Shown in pieces: positions 1 to 10,885 of a stretch of 64,000 nt of DNA. This DNA is from Zopfochytrium polystomum. Taxonomy: Eukaryota > Chytridiomycota > Chytridiomycetes > Chytridiales > Chytridiaceae. The stretch's first letter is position 1. The number at the start of each line of letters is the position of its first letter. The position numbers and the translations under genes are program-made. The stretch spans positions 310,001 to 374,000 of the forward strand of contig JAIVFJ010000015.1 in NCBI GenBank assembly GCA_025765615.1, written 5' to 3'. The notes under the pieces were generated by a model. That model was not told the origin of the DNA and searched no databases. It worked only from the letters and a program-made list of their open reading frames with translations.

Positions 1-1018
1 GAACGATACGGTCATTACCCGGTCAGTGAGGTAAAACGCTTCCTCGACTCCGTCTCCGTGATGGATATCAATGTCCACGTACAGCACGCGTTGGTGCACT
101 CTTCCATTGGCCGTAGTCGTCGCGAGAAATGTAAGACAATGCGAAAAACTAAGCCGCTTCCCACCTTAGAAGCTCCAAAATTGCTAAAACAATATCGTTC
201 ACGTAGCAAAAGCCCGATGCCTCGCTCTTCTTTGCATGGTGCAGACCACCGCTCCAGTTTATCGCAATGTCTGCTTCTCCTCGAATCAGCTTCGTCGCGG
301 CATCTGAAGGATCGACGTGTTACGAGACGCCTGGAGCTTTCTCAGATGTGTGCACTTACCGATGGATCCTCCCGCCGAGAGGGAGCAGAATTCGAAAAGG
401 CCGTCAAACACTGGGCAGTCCTCCCCAACGTTGACTGCCGTGAATCCCGGGTTAAAGAGCTATTTTTCGATCCCATACATACATTTTGCTTGGTACTTTG
501 TAACCTCCTCCACGCTCTCTGGTGTGACGCGTCGAAGGAAGTCGATATAATCGTCGGTGTGGAATTTGGTCATTTCGGCTGCAGTGGCTGGGCTCGGGCG
601 CTTCGATCAAAAGAGCGAAGCGTCAGCTGGCACTCGGTTGAATCACAGAAGAAGAGATGCGTATACCATAACCTCAAGCTTTTTGTACAGGCCGTAGTTC
701 AAAATCAAGTTGTGTGTCATCCGGATGCGGTGCGGCTGAGTTTGAAAGGTGAGATGTGTCAGGAGCCGATTGCGAACAAAGCCGGCTCGAGACGACCAAA
801 GTGAGGCGCCCAACGCCCGTTCCGAACCTTCATCGGATGCTGCGGACCGTAATGGTAGTTTCCAACATCCTCTGCTCTCGGTGGGTGAGTCGAACGAGAG
901 CAAGTCGGACACGCAAAAAAGGAAACTGGATCCACGAACGATGGTAGTAGTAGGCGACACGGTTCTTTCGCGTCGCCGTTGGCTGGAATGTGTTGATCGG
1001 ACCAAAGCTGGAATGCAT
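1..1018 (-). CDS. Class I histone deacetylase (Rpd3/Hos2 type), 3' end cut by window
   Basis: Zinc-dependent lysine deacetylase acting on histone tails in nuclear co-repressor complexes. Read on the minus strand, the exons give family blocks in the right order. [11 protein letters not shown] leads to RVAYYY. An intron starting GTTCG follows, then [15 protein letters not shown] second intron starting GTTCGG follows, then [75 protein letters not shown] and [15 protein letters not shown]. The tandem histidines of GLHHAKK and the Asp/His metal ligands of DIDIHHGDG are present, so the visible half is catalytically intact. The C-terminal half lies outside the window. The start is placed at the ATG at 1018, which gives the usual short class I N-terminus. 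Rpd3 and Hos2 cannot be separated from this part. Confidence 0.93.
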
Positions 1019-1563
1019 CCGCGTCTCGTTAGTTTCTGTTACAAGTCGATGGCGATGCGGGTCCGTCCAGGCGTTCCGCCGGGGTGCCGATCTCGGAGGG
1101 CAAGGATGTCCTCACCTTCCAGACATTTCCTCTGGGAAATCGTCGAAGTTCTTTTACTTGTGTGAACGATCACCGCCACAGCCCCATTCAGCCAGCACAC
1201 GGCAACCAGAATACGCGCGAACGTTCAAAATTCATGCCACCAGGCAGGAGCGCGAACCATGTGAAGTTCGTGGTGCTACAATCCATGCTATCGAAATTAG
1301 CAGAGAAGATTATCGCTGTTCACCACGGCCTTTTGATTGACCGGCTGCCATTATTGTTGAAATTGGTTACCGCCAAACGAGCTCCATCTGGCTCACTTTA
1401 TTCTGCTCTCACTCGCCACATCAATCCAGAAACCAGAGTGGGAAGTTCTGGCTTCTCGGATTCCATAAACTTCACGAGAAGATGATCGCTTAAAGCTCCC
1501 AGCTCCCAACTAGAATTGGAGGTGGAATAACTCAACCAACCCTGTTCAATCTTGTATGGAATA
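1019..1563. other. Intergenic region between two minus-strand genes
   Basis: About 545 bases hold the 3' flank of the recombination gene and the promoter side of the deacetylase gene. Small open frames exist on both strands, but none shows a recognisable family or a spliced continuation. I see no repeat or RNA gene. Confidence 0.5.
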
Positions 1564-4500
1564 TCAGTCATGTTCAAAGAGAATGTATTCAAAGGGGGCA
1601 TAAATGCTCACGTCATCGTTCATAGATTCGAGAGTAAGAGACGTGGTTGCTGTGTTCAAAGTGAACAAATCTCGCAGCTAAACGGCTTTAGCAGTGGCCC
1701 ACACACATTTTGCTTATTACCTCCTCGTTTGTGAAACGTGAAGCGGCATCTTCTTTTCCATCGACGATGGCGTTACTAAGAGAAGTCTTTGACATTTGTC
1801 GCTGCAGAATTTTCTCCTCCAAAGTGCCTGGTGTCACCAATCGGTAGATTTTGACGGGCCGCTTCTGTCCCTCGCGCCATATTCTTGCCATAGCCTGCTC
1901 GGTGATGGCAGGATTCCAGTCCAAATCTATCATAAACAAAGCGAGATGCCCCAATGAGAGAGATACCCTGCCCACCGGCTTTGGCTGAAAGGAGGAAACA
2001 GAAGTGTTCGGATGCATTGGATTTGTTGAACTTGTCGATTAATGGCTGTCCATTTGAGTGATTTGTGATGCGTGTAAGTCCAGATATGAAACAGGGAGTG
2101 ACAAAAAATGAACCTGTCTTTTGGAGACTTCCGTCTGGCCATCCAACCGAAGGAAAGGCAGTTCCCGCAGTTGCAGTTCCTCGGCAATAATATCCAGCGT
2201 TTGCGTCCAGTTCGACACAAGCACAACCTGATTTTTGGCGTTAAATGTTGAAAGGAGATGATAGTGTATGCCTTTTCGTCAGTCTCCTTCCGTAACTTTG
2301 ATAAAAACGAGAAGAGAAACTGTAGCTTCCCTTCAATAGGATGTTGCTGATGAGTGAAACTTCATCAACTACGGGACACGAACCGCTTGTTTTCGATAAG
2401 TGATAGTCTTTCGGACGGACTGCATTGAGCTCCAGTTCGTGAAAGCTTTCGTTTTCATTGCCATAAAGCTGGAAAAAGCACATTCATTGTCGTTGCACAA
2501 GACGTCGAGTCAAGGCGGACGAACCAGGTTAACTGAGTTGACAAGCTGAGGCAAATATTATGAGCGATGTGGCACCTCAATTGGAAAATACCTTCTTGAG
2601 GACAGTCAAATGGCCTTCTCGGAAGTCAGTAAAAGAAGGAATGTGGTGGGCAATCTTCCTTACCCAAAACACTTGAGTAAGAGCTAGTTGAATACATTCG
2701 CCGCACAAGCGGATGCCGAACTATGTGGTCGTAAACTCGCTCTTGAGCTTCCACCATCTTAATGAAGACTACAACATCAGTTTTTGGTGGGAGATGCGCC
2801 TGGGAGATTGATTCGGACGTCCGCCTCAGAACGAACAGCCTAGTAACGCGTGCAAGCTGCATGTCTGTGAGATTTCAGATAGATATACTATAGTGTACCT
2901 CAAGCGAGCGCTTTGGTCTCTTCTTAGGTTTCTTCAGATTGTGAAGGCGAACTTACTTCGTTTCCGATCTCTTTGTCGTCTGGATCGCAGTTCGGGTCCC
3001 GAGACCTGAGAATTGGCTCTTCATAGACTTTCTACTCATCACGAGTCAGTTGAGTTCACTTTCAAAGTAGCAACAGACCGAGAAAGACTGCTGAGTGCCC
3101 AGAACACCAGGATTCACCAGGTCGCACAAAGAGAAAAACTCCCCTAACAAAAAGACTTAGGTCATACAAGCCCAAAACTCTTTGAATCTCCCGACACCAG
3201 CATAATCATGCGCTTACCCAAGTTATTCTGGATGAAGCTTTATTAGTTTTGGTTTCAGATTATGGAGTTTACCTGCACAGGAGTTCCCGTTAAAAATATC
3301 TTCCGTGGAGTTTTCACGGCCTTGATCGCTGCTCCAATTTTTAGTCGGTATTGACTTTGGAGCGCCTCTCACCTTGAGCGACCTGAGAGTTGAAATTTTT
3401 GAGACGATGGCCCTCATCAGCTATGAGCAGATCGAATGAAGCATCCTTTAAAATCTCTTGGCAGATCCTGAATTTTTCATCTGCCGGAGTAAGACTTACT
3501 GTTTCTGTCGAAAGCCAACTTACATCCACAAATAAGTACCGAAAACGCTCGGCCATTCTTGAAATCAGAAGCTTTGTCCTTATCCGACAGAATAAGCGTC
3601 TGAATCCTTTCGCTCCCAAGCCTAGATTAGTTAGGATTGCTCCCAGGAGCCAAAACAGTTCACCATTTTTTGAATTCGGCCTGCCAGTTGTCGCAGAGCG
3701 TCCTAACAATCGTTTAAGAGGGTCATAGCTGATTCCGAAATGGACTTACGCCGGGCAGAGTATGATTGCTTTTTTCGCTGCCGGGCCCCCAGCGAAAGGG
3801 CTTTGTTCTGAAACTGCGGTCAACTGGCAGTACGGTGCAAATCTACTCACTCAATAATGTCCAAAGGAGAGTAATCGATTGCAGGGATTTTCCCAGCCCC
3901 CTGATATTCAGGCATAGAAAGAGATTAGCTTGATCATGGTAACTATGAGGTCTCACATTTCGTCTGCAAGAATTGCACCATGACCATCAAAGTGTCGCAT
4001 ACCCATAACACATTCATAGAGAAATTTAACGCCATCGATTTGGTGCGGACGTAAGTGAACTGCGGGCATTATGTCAAGGTTGCACAAATTGTACTAGGAT
4101 CAACCAAACCAAACCTGCCAAAACCCTATTAAAAGCAGAAGAAGGTAAGCAGACATACTTTTGACGTGAACTCTTACGGGTCGATCACGACATCAATAAT
4201 TGCTCGCTTGTCCCTGTTCGGTCTCCTTGTAAGACAAACAGGGAAGTAAGATAGCTCGACGCACCTCGGTCCAAGTTGCGGTTCGGGGAGAACAATAGCA
4301 TTCGGCGCATGCGGATTGTGGCGTGGTAAGGCTTTTGGTGTTTTCACTTGTGTTACTTGCGAAGCAGCATCCCCAGAAAGAGATACGGGCTTGAAAGCGC
4401 GTCCAGCTGGTGTTCCTGTCGCGGCCGTGACAGTGGCACTGGCGGACTGAGCGATGAAGCATTCTGCGATAAATCTGCTCAAAACCAAATAATTTCCAAG

Positions 4501-5347
4501 TTCTGCTCACAATGCTTACTTCCAGAAGTGAATTCCGCCAAGGCTACTGTGTGTGAAATCTGGCAGACAAAACTGGGTGAGAGAGCACACTTGTTGGATA
4601 TCATGGCGTACTTGAACTTCCTTGCCAGCAATGAAAACTATCTCGTCCTCGAAAGAATCCGGTATGGTCAACTTTGAAGATTTTCCTACACTGAAATGCA
4701 GTCAAAGCCAGGCAGGCGCAAGCTATTGTGTCGTCGTTTCCTTACACTTTCCCATTTGCTTCAAAGAGAGTCCCGCAACCGCTCTTAAAAGTTAATATTC
4801 CATCGTCCTCCCAAGTCTTTTGAATGATACACGTTAGGATCGAACCTTGTGGCAAATGCAGTCTTCATCAGGAAATCGGTACCTTGTGCTTTTTGTTCGT
4901 GTTTTGGCGTTTTCTGTACATGACAGAGTAAACAGCGAGCGGAGAAGAGCTACTGCCGTCATCCTCCGCAGAATATAGTGCGTTGCCATTTGGTGCAGCA
5001 TTTTGCAACTGATGCGCAACTGGGAGGGGTGCATACTTCGTTTTTTTTGCGGCAGGAAGCACCGATGACGAGGGCTGTAATCCTCTCTTCAGGGTGGCAC
5101 TGGGCTCTGTCTTGCAGACGTGGGAGAGGACTTTGCCTTCGGTTGTTGGACGATCGTCTGGTGTCGGGGTGGACGACGATGCACCCGCCGCCGCGATGGA
5201 CGAAGTCGCTACAGGATAAGTGAGTGGCGAGGCAGCTGTAGCAGAGGGGAATGCAGCGGCCGGCTGTGATGAGCCTGAGGTCGACAAAGGGGCTCGCGCT
5301 GCCGCGGCCTGCGTTCTTCGTGCCGTTGGCGCGAGCGATCGGCGCAT
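1564..5347 (-). CDS. RDH54: RDH54/RAD54B-type Swi2/Snf2 DNA translocase
   Basis: Motor ATPase that works with Rad51/Dmc1 in homologous recombination, translocating on duplex DNA and removing recombinase. The start is fixed by MRRSLAP, which matches the conserved N-terminus of Rad54 family proteins. A low-complexity stretch follows, then the N-terminal block around 4560-4930 ([32 protein letters not shown]) and a proline-rich [17 protein letters not shown]. The helicase core includes [18 protein letters not shown] and ILADEM spliced to [16 protein letters not shown] (Walker A with Ser in place of Thr). It continues with [10 protein letters not shown] (DEGH box), LTGTP, LRRT...[16 protein letters not shown] and [22 protein letters not shown]. 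The C-terminus reads [14 protein letters not shown] after a short intron. At least eight introns are needed. The VIDP linker, LPRH block and DGHG loop favour Rdh54/Rad54B over Rad54 itself. Confidence 0.9.
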
Positions 5348-5436
5348 GTGCGTGGGCGGCTTCGGGTGGCACCCACGTGACTTCAGACAGGCCCACACGA
5401 AAACACACGAAAAATGTCACCACCACCACAACAATA

Positions 5437-7569
5437 ATGCCATCGTCCGCTTTTGCAGCCGCCGGATCAAGGGCTCAATTGTCAACGTGGGGCGGAAACG
5501 TTCAAATACGATCGCCTGCAAACAGATTGTCCACAGCAAGGCCATGGAATGCATCCGCGAGGAGGAGGAAAGCGTCAGAGACGCCATTCGGTCTGGTGCA
5601 CGCGCCAGCAACCGCGAGGAACCGTGTCCACTCATCGTCTTCAGCGATCACGAAGGACAGACGTCGCACCAAGATCCTGAATCATTGCTCAGCCCCACAT
5701 CGTCCGTGACGATTCTGTACAACCCCCTATCAAACGATCAGCTGTTTGCTGTCACTCCATCAGATGGTGTGGAACGACAAACACCTGGCTTGTTGTCGGG
5801 GTTGAACTCACCATATTCGTCGGATCCGGAGCTGTCTAAAAGGCGCTTTTCAATGGATCGCCTTAAAGATCTTCATTCGCTGCTACCGAAGGCACATTTG
5901 GAACAAAAGCTACGTCAAGCGAGGAGAGCACTGGAAACTCAGGATCGGCCGACCCTTTCACCAGCCACAACGAAAAGAAGTCATTCGCTACAAGGGACAG
6001 AGGCGATTATTTACGCCCGGCTACCGCTTTTAAAACGATTGATTCCGTAAGTCTGTTACTGCGCGTACTGCATGCAAACTAACTCTTAACAAATGACACT
6101 TTATTCAAACCAGGCAACCGAAAGAAGATGTTAAAGTTTTTTGGTCACGGATCACACTGTTAAGTATTTTGCTGTTTGTGTCCTTCCAGGTGAGTATTCC
6201 TTTTTCCCTTGAGGTATTACTAATTGCATTTCTGTCAAAGACTGCGATTCAAGCCATTGTGCTGAACAGCGAGGTTTCGGTATACATTCAGCTGCAAAAT
6301 CGAAATTCCCAATCAGCTGATGAATCGCTGGATGACGATTTCTACAATCGTTTCTTGTCGGGCTTCACGTAACGAAGATTCCAGTGTTCTTCTCACACTC
6401 ATCGGTGTTAAAGTTATCACAGTGCTTATCTTTCAGCACTCTATTTCATGACAATAATAGGATGGAATGGAATCTTGTAAGCGTTTTTCTTCATCTGCAG
6501 CAATTGGCGCGCCCTTGACTCAAATAATTAGCACAACAGATCCCAAAACCTCATTGTTATTGCCGGAACTTTGGGAATAACCGTCGCTGGTGTTTTCCTC
6601 AGTCTGATACAGTACAATCAGGCAGCTTCAACGTTCGGCAGCTTTCAGAATTCCGCTTGGAGTACGATTATCGATGATAGGTGGAAGTTCACGCATCAAA
6701 CCTATCTCGGTGCTGGTTGTATATTAGGAGGCGTCTGGGCAACTGTTTATGCCTGTCTGTCATTCCATGTTGGGAAGGAGTTCCTTTGGCGACTGTACAG
6801 AATGACAGGCGGCGATGTGAAGATGGAAAGAGGTAAGACACCAGTAGACGGGTGCTGAGAAGAACTCATCAAATTCAACCAGCTCTGTTCATATACCAGT
6901 CTTTCGTTTTCGTCAACGCATGCGAAGCATTTTTGTTAATCCTCTTTTCTGTTTTAGTCTTGGTACAAGCCAAAAACAACCCATTTTTGTGAGCTAAACA
7001 GCTGTCACTCATTTACAGGCTCTAGCCAATCCTGATTCGAAGTCCGTCATTTTAATACCAACGCTTGGCTTCCTGTTTGTGGTATCTATTTCAATTTGCG
7101 GATTTTGGTCTGTCAGGCGGGAAAAGAAGCTTTCAGTTGTCTGCTATCTGTGGGTATTAGCTGAAATCTGTTCATTTTAGTGCTGGATCGAATTTATTAT
7201 TAAATTAAGCTAATTTATTCGCGTAGGGTTGGGATGAGTCTGGAGGCTGGCTACACGGTGTGGAGAGCTACGCGAATTATTGGTAAGTGACAAAAATTTT
7301 CTATTTTTCATCTGAGAAGCTCTTTTTTAGACCCCCGCTTCGCAAAAGACTACCAGTACATTCGAATGCCTGCCCTTTTTTTCGCAGGTTTATCTGTATT
7401 TCTTGTAGTCAGTGCGATGATTCTCGCTGTTGTCGCGGCAAGAAACTTTGGCGGCGGCTTGAAAGAAGTTCTCGATCAGGAATTGGATCTTCACAAGTAC
7501 AGAGCAAAGAGTGGCGACAGGCGATTGTTGGCGATTGAGCCAGTTAAAATTATAGACCTGGACGAGTAG
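5437..7569 (+). CDS. Multi-pass membrane protein of unknown function
   Basis: I do not recognise the family. A spliced frame can be followed from about 5540 to the TAG at 7567-7569. A soluble N-terminal half of about 180 residues is rich in Ser, Pro and charge (5540-6050). Hydrophobic segments then follow: ITLLSILLFVSF (about 6150), IVIAGTLGITVAGVFLSL (about 6560), YLGAGCILGGVWATVYACL (about 6700), VILIPTLGFLFVVSISICGF (about 7050) and FFAGLSVFLVVSAMILAVVA (about 7380). The tail is short and charged. Splices that keep frame include FLSGFT/TLFHDNNRMEWNL/HNRSQNLIVIAG, using acceptors near 6440 and 6532. The first exon is uncertain: ATG 5437 with an intron ending in CAG near 5536, or ATG 5544. 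The gene is divergent from RDH54, with fewer than 100-200 bases between starts. Confidence 0.7.
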
Positions 7570-9156
7570 TCACTTTTTCATGAATGTTACATACACTGTG
7601 AACCTTGGAAACAAGTTGTTTTTTTCCGAGTTGGTTGCACATCCTCCTCATCGGACTGCTGCCGCCGAGGCGTCTCCGACAATTGCCACTCCCAGTATTG
7701 CTCACTATCGTTCCCTTGCCACCGCTTGATCACCGTTTGATCATGCACCTCCTAAATATCTTCGCTACCGATCACCGATCTCAGTGGTGGCTTCGCGCTA
7801 CTCGCAACAGCATGTTCAATGTTACTGCTACCCTTACTTCACGATTTTTGTGCAAAAAACAAAAAAAAAAAAAAAAAGAAAGAAGAGAAAAAATGATTAA
7901 AGACAAAGCCTTCCATGGATATTGGTTGTCCCACACAAATCTGTCCCTGAATTGAAAGGAGAGTGGCATGCCACAATGAACATTGTGTGGCAGGCCATGC
8001 GGAGAGTGACCAATAAACAAGCCACTGACACACTGACAGACAATGGAAGACAGAAAGAGAGAGAAGTCGCAGCCTTTCAACACGGGCAAACACGGAACCT
8101 CCGACAAACTGAGTGCTGCCCTTGCAACCTTTGGCTGCTCACGCAGCAACCCATTTGACTGCAACAGGAAGACTGACAGCCTGTGGAATGCAACAGTCAG
8201 GTGGGCACTGGCTCCAAAGTGCTCACAGAACCCAGAGGGAGAAACACAAACAGCCGGTTGACTTTAGTTCAAAAAGAGGCAGTCATTGATTGATAGATAA
8301 ACAACAGCCCGTTGACTTTGCAAAATCATTAACCAATATATCATTTCAGTTGTCTCCTCCTCCCAGTGACCCCCAAGGAAGGGGGGCTGCAGCCTCCCCT
8401 CCACACCTTGCTTCTCCTTTTGGGTTGGTGGCAAATCTTCAAAGAAGGGGAAAAGCACAGCCACACAAAGTTGGAGACACTGATGCACACTTTGGTCCCT
8501 TGAGTAGAGCTGCTTCGGAGGGAGACAGACAGAGGGAGCATTTTGAAGAGGTACCCTACAGCGCCTGTTGTTAGGCGGAACTGACTGGTTAGCAGCAAGA
8601 GGCACAAGACAGACCCGAACCTATTGTGACTGTCAGTTATTGTTCTCACGATGCCCATGGGAGAGCGAGCCACCGCCAATGCAGACCTGGGCACTGGCTT
8701 GCGCTGATGACAAATACTCCAAGAGTTAAGTGGAACAGAAACCTGGTGTCAACAGTTTTCCTCCTCCTCTGCTCAAGCAGATAATATAGGAGAGGTTTTT
8801 ACCCTGTGCCAGTCATGCTTGCCTAACAACTATTACAGCGTGTATATCATCATCATGTATCAATAATTCATAACAGAGTTTTTTTCTCTTTCTCTCCAAG
8901 TTAGGGAGAAGGACCACCCACAAACACACATCTCCACTTCATTCACTCCTTCCACTCACTAACTCAGAGTAGACTGTTTACACCTGTTAAGGCACAGACT
9001 GCAAAGAGACTGAGAGATAGATAGCGAGACACACAGCCCATTGACTGCCACTCCCAGAGATAGGGAGATAGACAGACAACCCGTTGACTGCCACTCTTAT
9101 AGACAGACAGCCCATTGACTTCATTCCATTTTTAGTTTTTACAGCATGATTGAAAT

Positions 9157-9208
<52 letters not shown>

Positions 9209-9519
9209 CAGGGAGAGAGGGTGTGTTAAAGTTGCAGTGTAGAAGATGATGTCGTGAGTGGAGGCAGCATCGCAAGAAGGTTGAAGGGTCGAGGAACCGA
9301 GGTTTGAATTGAGAACTTGTACAAGGGAGCAAGCGATCAAGGGCAAGTGGGTAAAGAGAGCTTGTTTTAGATAGGGACTGACAAATTGGAGTGAGAGTGT
9401 GTCTTTTTTTCAGTAAGAAAACTCTGCCCAATTTATACTCCTGCAGGGAGGTTGACCAGTTTTCCTGTTTTGCCTATCTGAACAAGTTGCAAACTGCTTC
9501 AGACAGGACTTTGCTCTGG
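7570..9519. repeat. Degenerate dispersed-repeat region, no convincing gene
   Basis: About 2 kb without a supportable gene. It holds an A-run (about 7857-7877) and a GA microsatellite (about 9161-9194). Several diverged copies of a motif CCCRTTGACT occur (about 8255, 8310, 9040, 9080, 9110), along with GTGGCAGGCCATGYRGAGAG (about 7990). The same motifs recur in the same orientation at 13.3-14.0 kb and in reverse near 60.95 kb, so this is a family of interspersed repeats. Long frames here are low-complexity shadows. Confidence 0.65.
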
Positions 9520-9600
9520 GGAGGTGTTGTAAACCCCTCCCCACAGAGGGAGGGTGATTTGAAATATTCAGAGCATTTCAAATCAACCAAGCTCTGTGTG
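9520..9600. repeat. Tandem-repeat unit left of the LTR element
   Basis: A stretch containing CCCCACAGAGGGAGGGTGAT and ATTTCAAATCAACCAAGCTC is repeated, slightly diverged, directly after the retroelement (12735-12810) and a third time (about 12835-12895). The LTR element therefore inserted into, or beside, a pre-existing short tandem array of roughly 80-base units. The last five bases, GTGTG (9596-9600), are the left copy of the target duplication. Confidence 0.75.
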
Positions 9601-9921
9601 TGTTATGAATCACCCTCTGGAAACCTCTGGAATCTTCTAGAACATTCCTTCATGGAACCTTCTGGAACCTCTGGAACGAACCTTCTGGAACCTTCTTTGC
9701 TTTCCTGACTTGTCTTGTTGGCATTGGTATCATTGGTATCATTGTAGTACTAATTGCTCTTTCTGGAACTTTCTTCGAGTCTTGACAAGGAAGACTCTCA
9801 AAAGGTATAAAAATGGGATGGGGGACCTGTCCCATCCCTCAAGTGAATTATTGTTTCCAATACAATCATCACTCCTCTCAGTTCCTTGTCTGCCTTGTCC
9901 TGTCCTGCCCTGTTCCTGACA
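9601..9921 (+). repeat. 5' LTR of the chromovirus
   Basis: 321 bp, TG...CA ends. It contains a TATA box (TATAAAAA, 9806-9813) and an 8-bp stem-loop (GGGATGGG 9815-9822 with CCCATCCC 9831-9838). The probable RNA start AAGTGAATTAT is at 9841-9851. The upstream part is rich in repeated CTCTGGAA/CTTCTGGAAC words. Confidence 0.96.
9806..9841 (+). promoter_or_regulatory. LTR core promoter (TATA box and inferred transcript start)
   Basis: TATAAAAA at 9806-9813 lies 35 bases before A9841. A9841 is the first base of the 11-base word that is complementary to the primer binding site. TATA-to-start spacing of this size is normal, so the RNA 5' end is inferred at about 9841. The same arrangement exists in the 3' LTR (TATA at 12601-12608). 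Confidence 0.7.
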
Positions 9922-9923
9922 TC

Positions 9924-9934
9924 ATAATTCACTT
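9924..9934 (+). promoter_or_regulatory. Primer binding site complementary to the element's own RNA 5' end (self-priming)
   Basis: ATAATTCACTT, two bases after the 5' LTR, is the exact reverse complement of AAGTGAATTAT at 9841-9851. Pairing stops on both sides after 11 bases. No tRNA-type TGG start is present at the LTR edge. In Tf1 and relatives the first 11 nucleotides of the transcript fold back and, after RNase H cleavage, prime minus-strand synthesis. The length and position here match that mechanism. Confidence 0.85.
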
Positions 9935-9961
9935 CACCCTCTCCTACTACTCTCTGCCATC

Positions 9962-10885
9962 ATGTCTGACCCAAACAACACCTTCCCTGATGCAACTGCC
10001 TTCCAAGCCTTGATGGACCAATTACAAGCCCTTTCAAGACAGACACACCAACTTCAAGAACAAGTCCTTCACCAGCAGCACCAGCTTCAACAACAACTTC
10101 ACCAACAAGAACATCAAGCTCTTCCCCTGCCCCAAGCCAACCAAGCAAGAGAGCCCAAGGTTCCCAGCCCTGACAAGTTCACTGGGCTGGCCAAAGACCT
10201 TAGGAACTTTATGGCCACTGTGGAGAATGTCATCCTTCTCCAACCTTCAAGATTTCCCAGTGAGCAAGTCAAGGTTCTTTTCACAAGCACCCTCCTGTCT
10301 GGTCAAGCTCAATCATGGTACAGACCTCTCCCAAGCACACCCACCACCCTGCAAGAGCTCTGGGAGGGGCTGGAAGCTACCTTTGGTGACCACTATGCAT
10401 CTTGGACAGCAAGATCCAAGCTCAAGCATATCAAGCAAGGAAAGCAATCTTGTGTGGCCTACACCAACCAATTCAAGCAACTAGCCAGAGACTCTGGATA
10501 CAATGATGCAGCTCTGATGGAGCTGTACCATGATGGTCTCCATGAGTCTATCCAAGACATGCTCTCCCAGTCTCTGCACATTTCTGAGACCTTGGAAGAG
10601 TACATTCTCCTTGCCATCAAGATTGACAACAGACTCTACCCCAAGAGGCTGAAGCAAAGACAAGTAGGAACTACATCAAGACCTACCCCAGTCCCTCAAG
10701 CTCTTACAGTTCCTGAACCCATGAAAGTGGATGCAGTTGAGACACTTCCTAAGGGTCCTCTGAGCCAAGAGGAGAAAACAAGGAGGGCCCAGCAGGGACT
10801 GTGTTTCTACTGTGGCTCCAAGGATCATGCTGTCAAGGACTGCCCAAGGAAGAAGCACCCAAACTCCCAGGTCCAGGCTCACTGA
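9962..10885 (+). CDS. gag: Retrotransposon Gag with CCHC zinc knuckle
   Basis: Structural protein (307 residues) that should form the virus-like particle and bind the element RNA. The frame is open from ATG 9962 to TGA 10883-10885. Residues about 15-55 form a Gln/His-rich coiled segment. Residues about 60-220 match the retrotransposon Gag core (FTGLAKDLRNFMATVENVI, WYRPLP, LWEGLEATFGD, YTNQFKQLARDSGY, YILLAIKIDNRL). A zinc knuckle CFYCGSKDHAVKDC has the CX2CX4HX4C spacing (C281, C284, H289, C294). No break is seen. The next frame overlaps its end by 74 bases and lies in the +1 phase, so the downstream product would need +1 frameshifting or re-initiation. Confidence 0.93.
   Translation: MSDPNNTFPDATAFQALMDQLQALSRQTHQLQEQVLHQQHQLQQQLHQQEHQALPLPQANQAREPKVPSPDKFTGLAKDLRNFMATVENVILLQPSRFPSEQVKVLFTSTLLSGQAQSWYRPLPSTPTTLQELWEGLEATFGDHYASWTARSKLKHIKQGKQSCVAYTNQFKQLARDSGYNDAALMELYHDGLHESIQDMLSQSLHISETLEEYILLAIKIDNRLYPKRLKQRQVGTTSRPTPVPQALTVPEPMKVDAVETLPKGPLSQEEKTRRAQQGLCFYCGSKDHAVKDCPRKKHPNSQVQAH

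Noticed and set aside
9160..9210. Possible CRISPR-like or satellite array at the GA runs
   Set aside because: Plain microsatellite without unique spacers; CRISPR arrays are not expected in a fungal nucleus.
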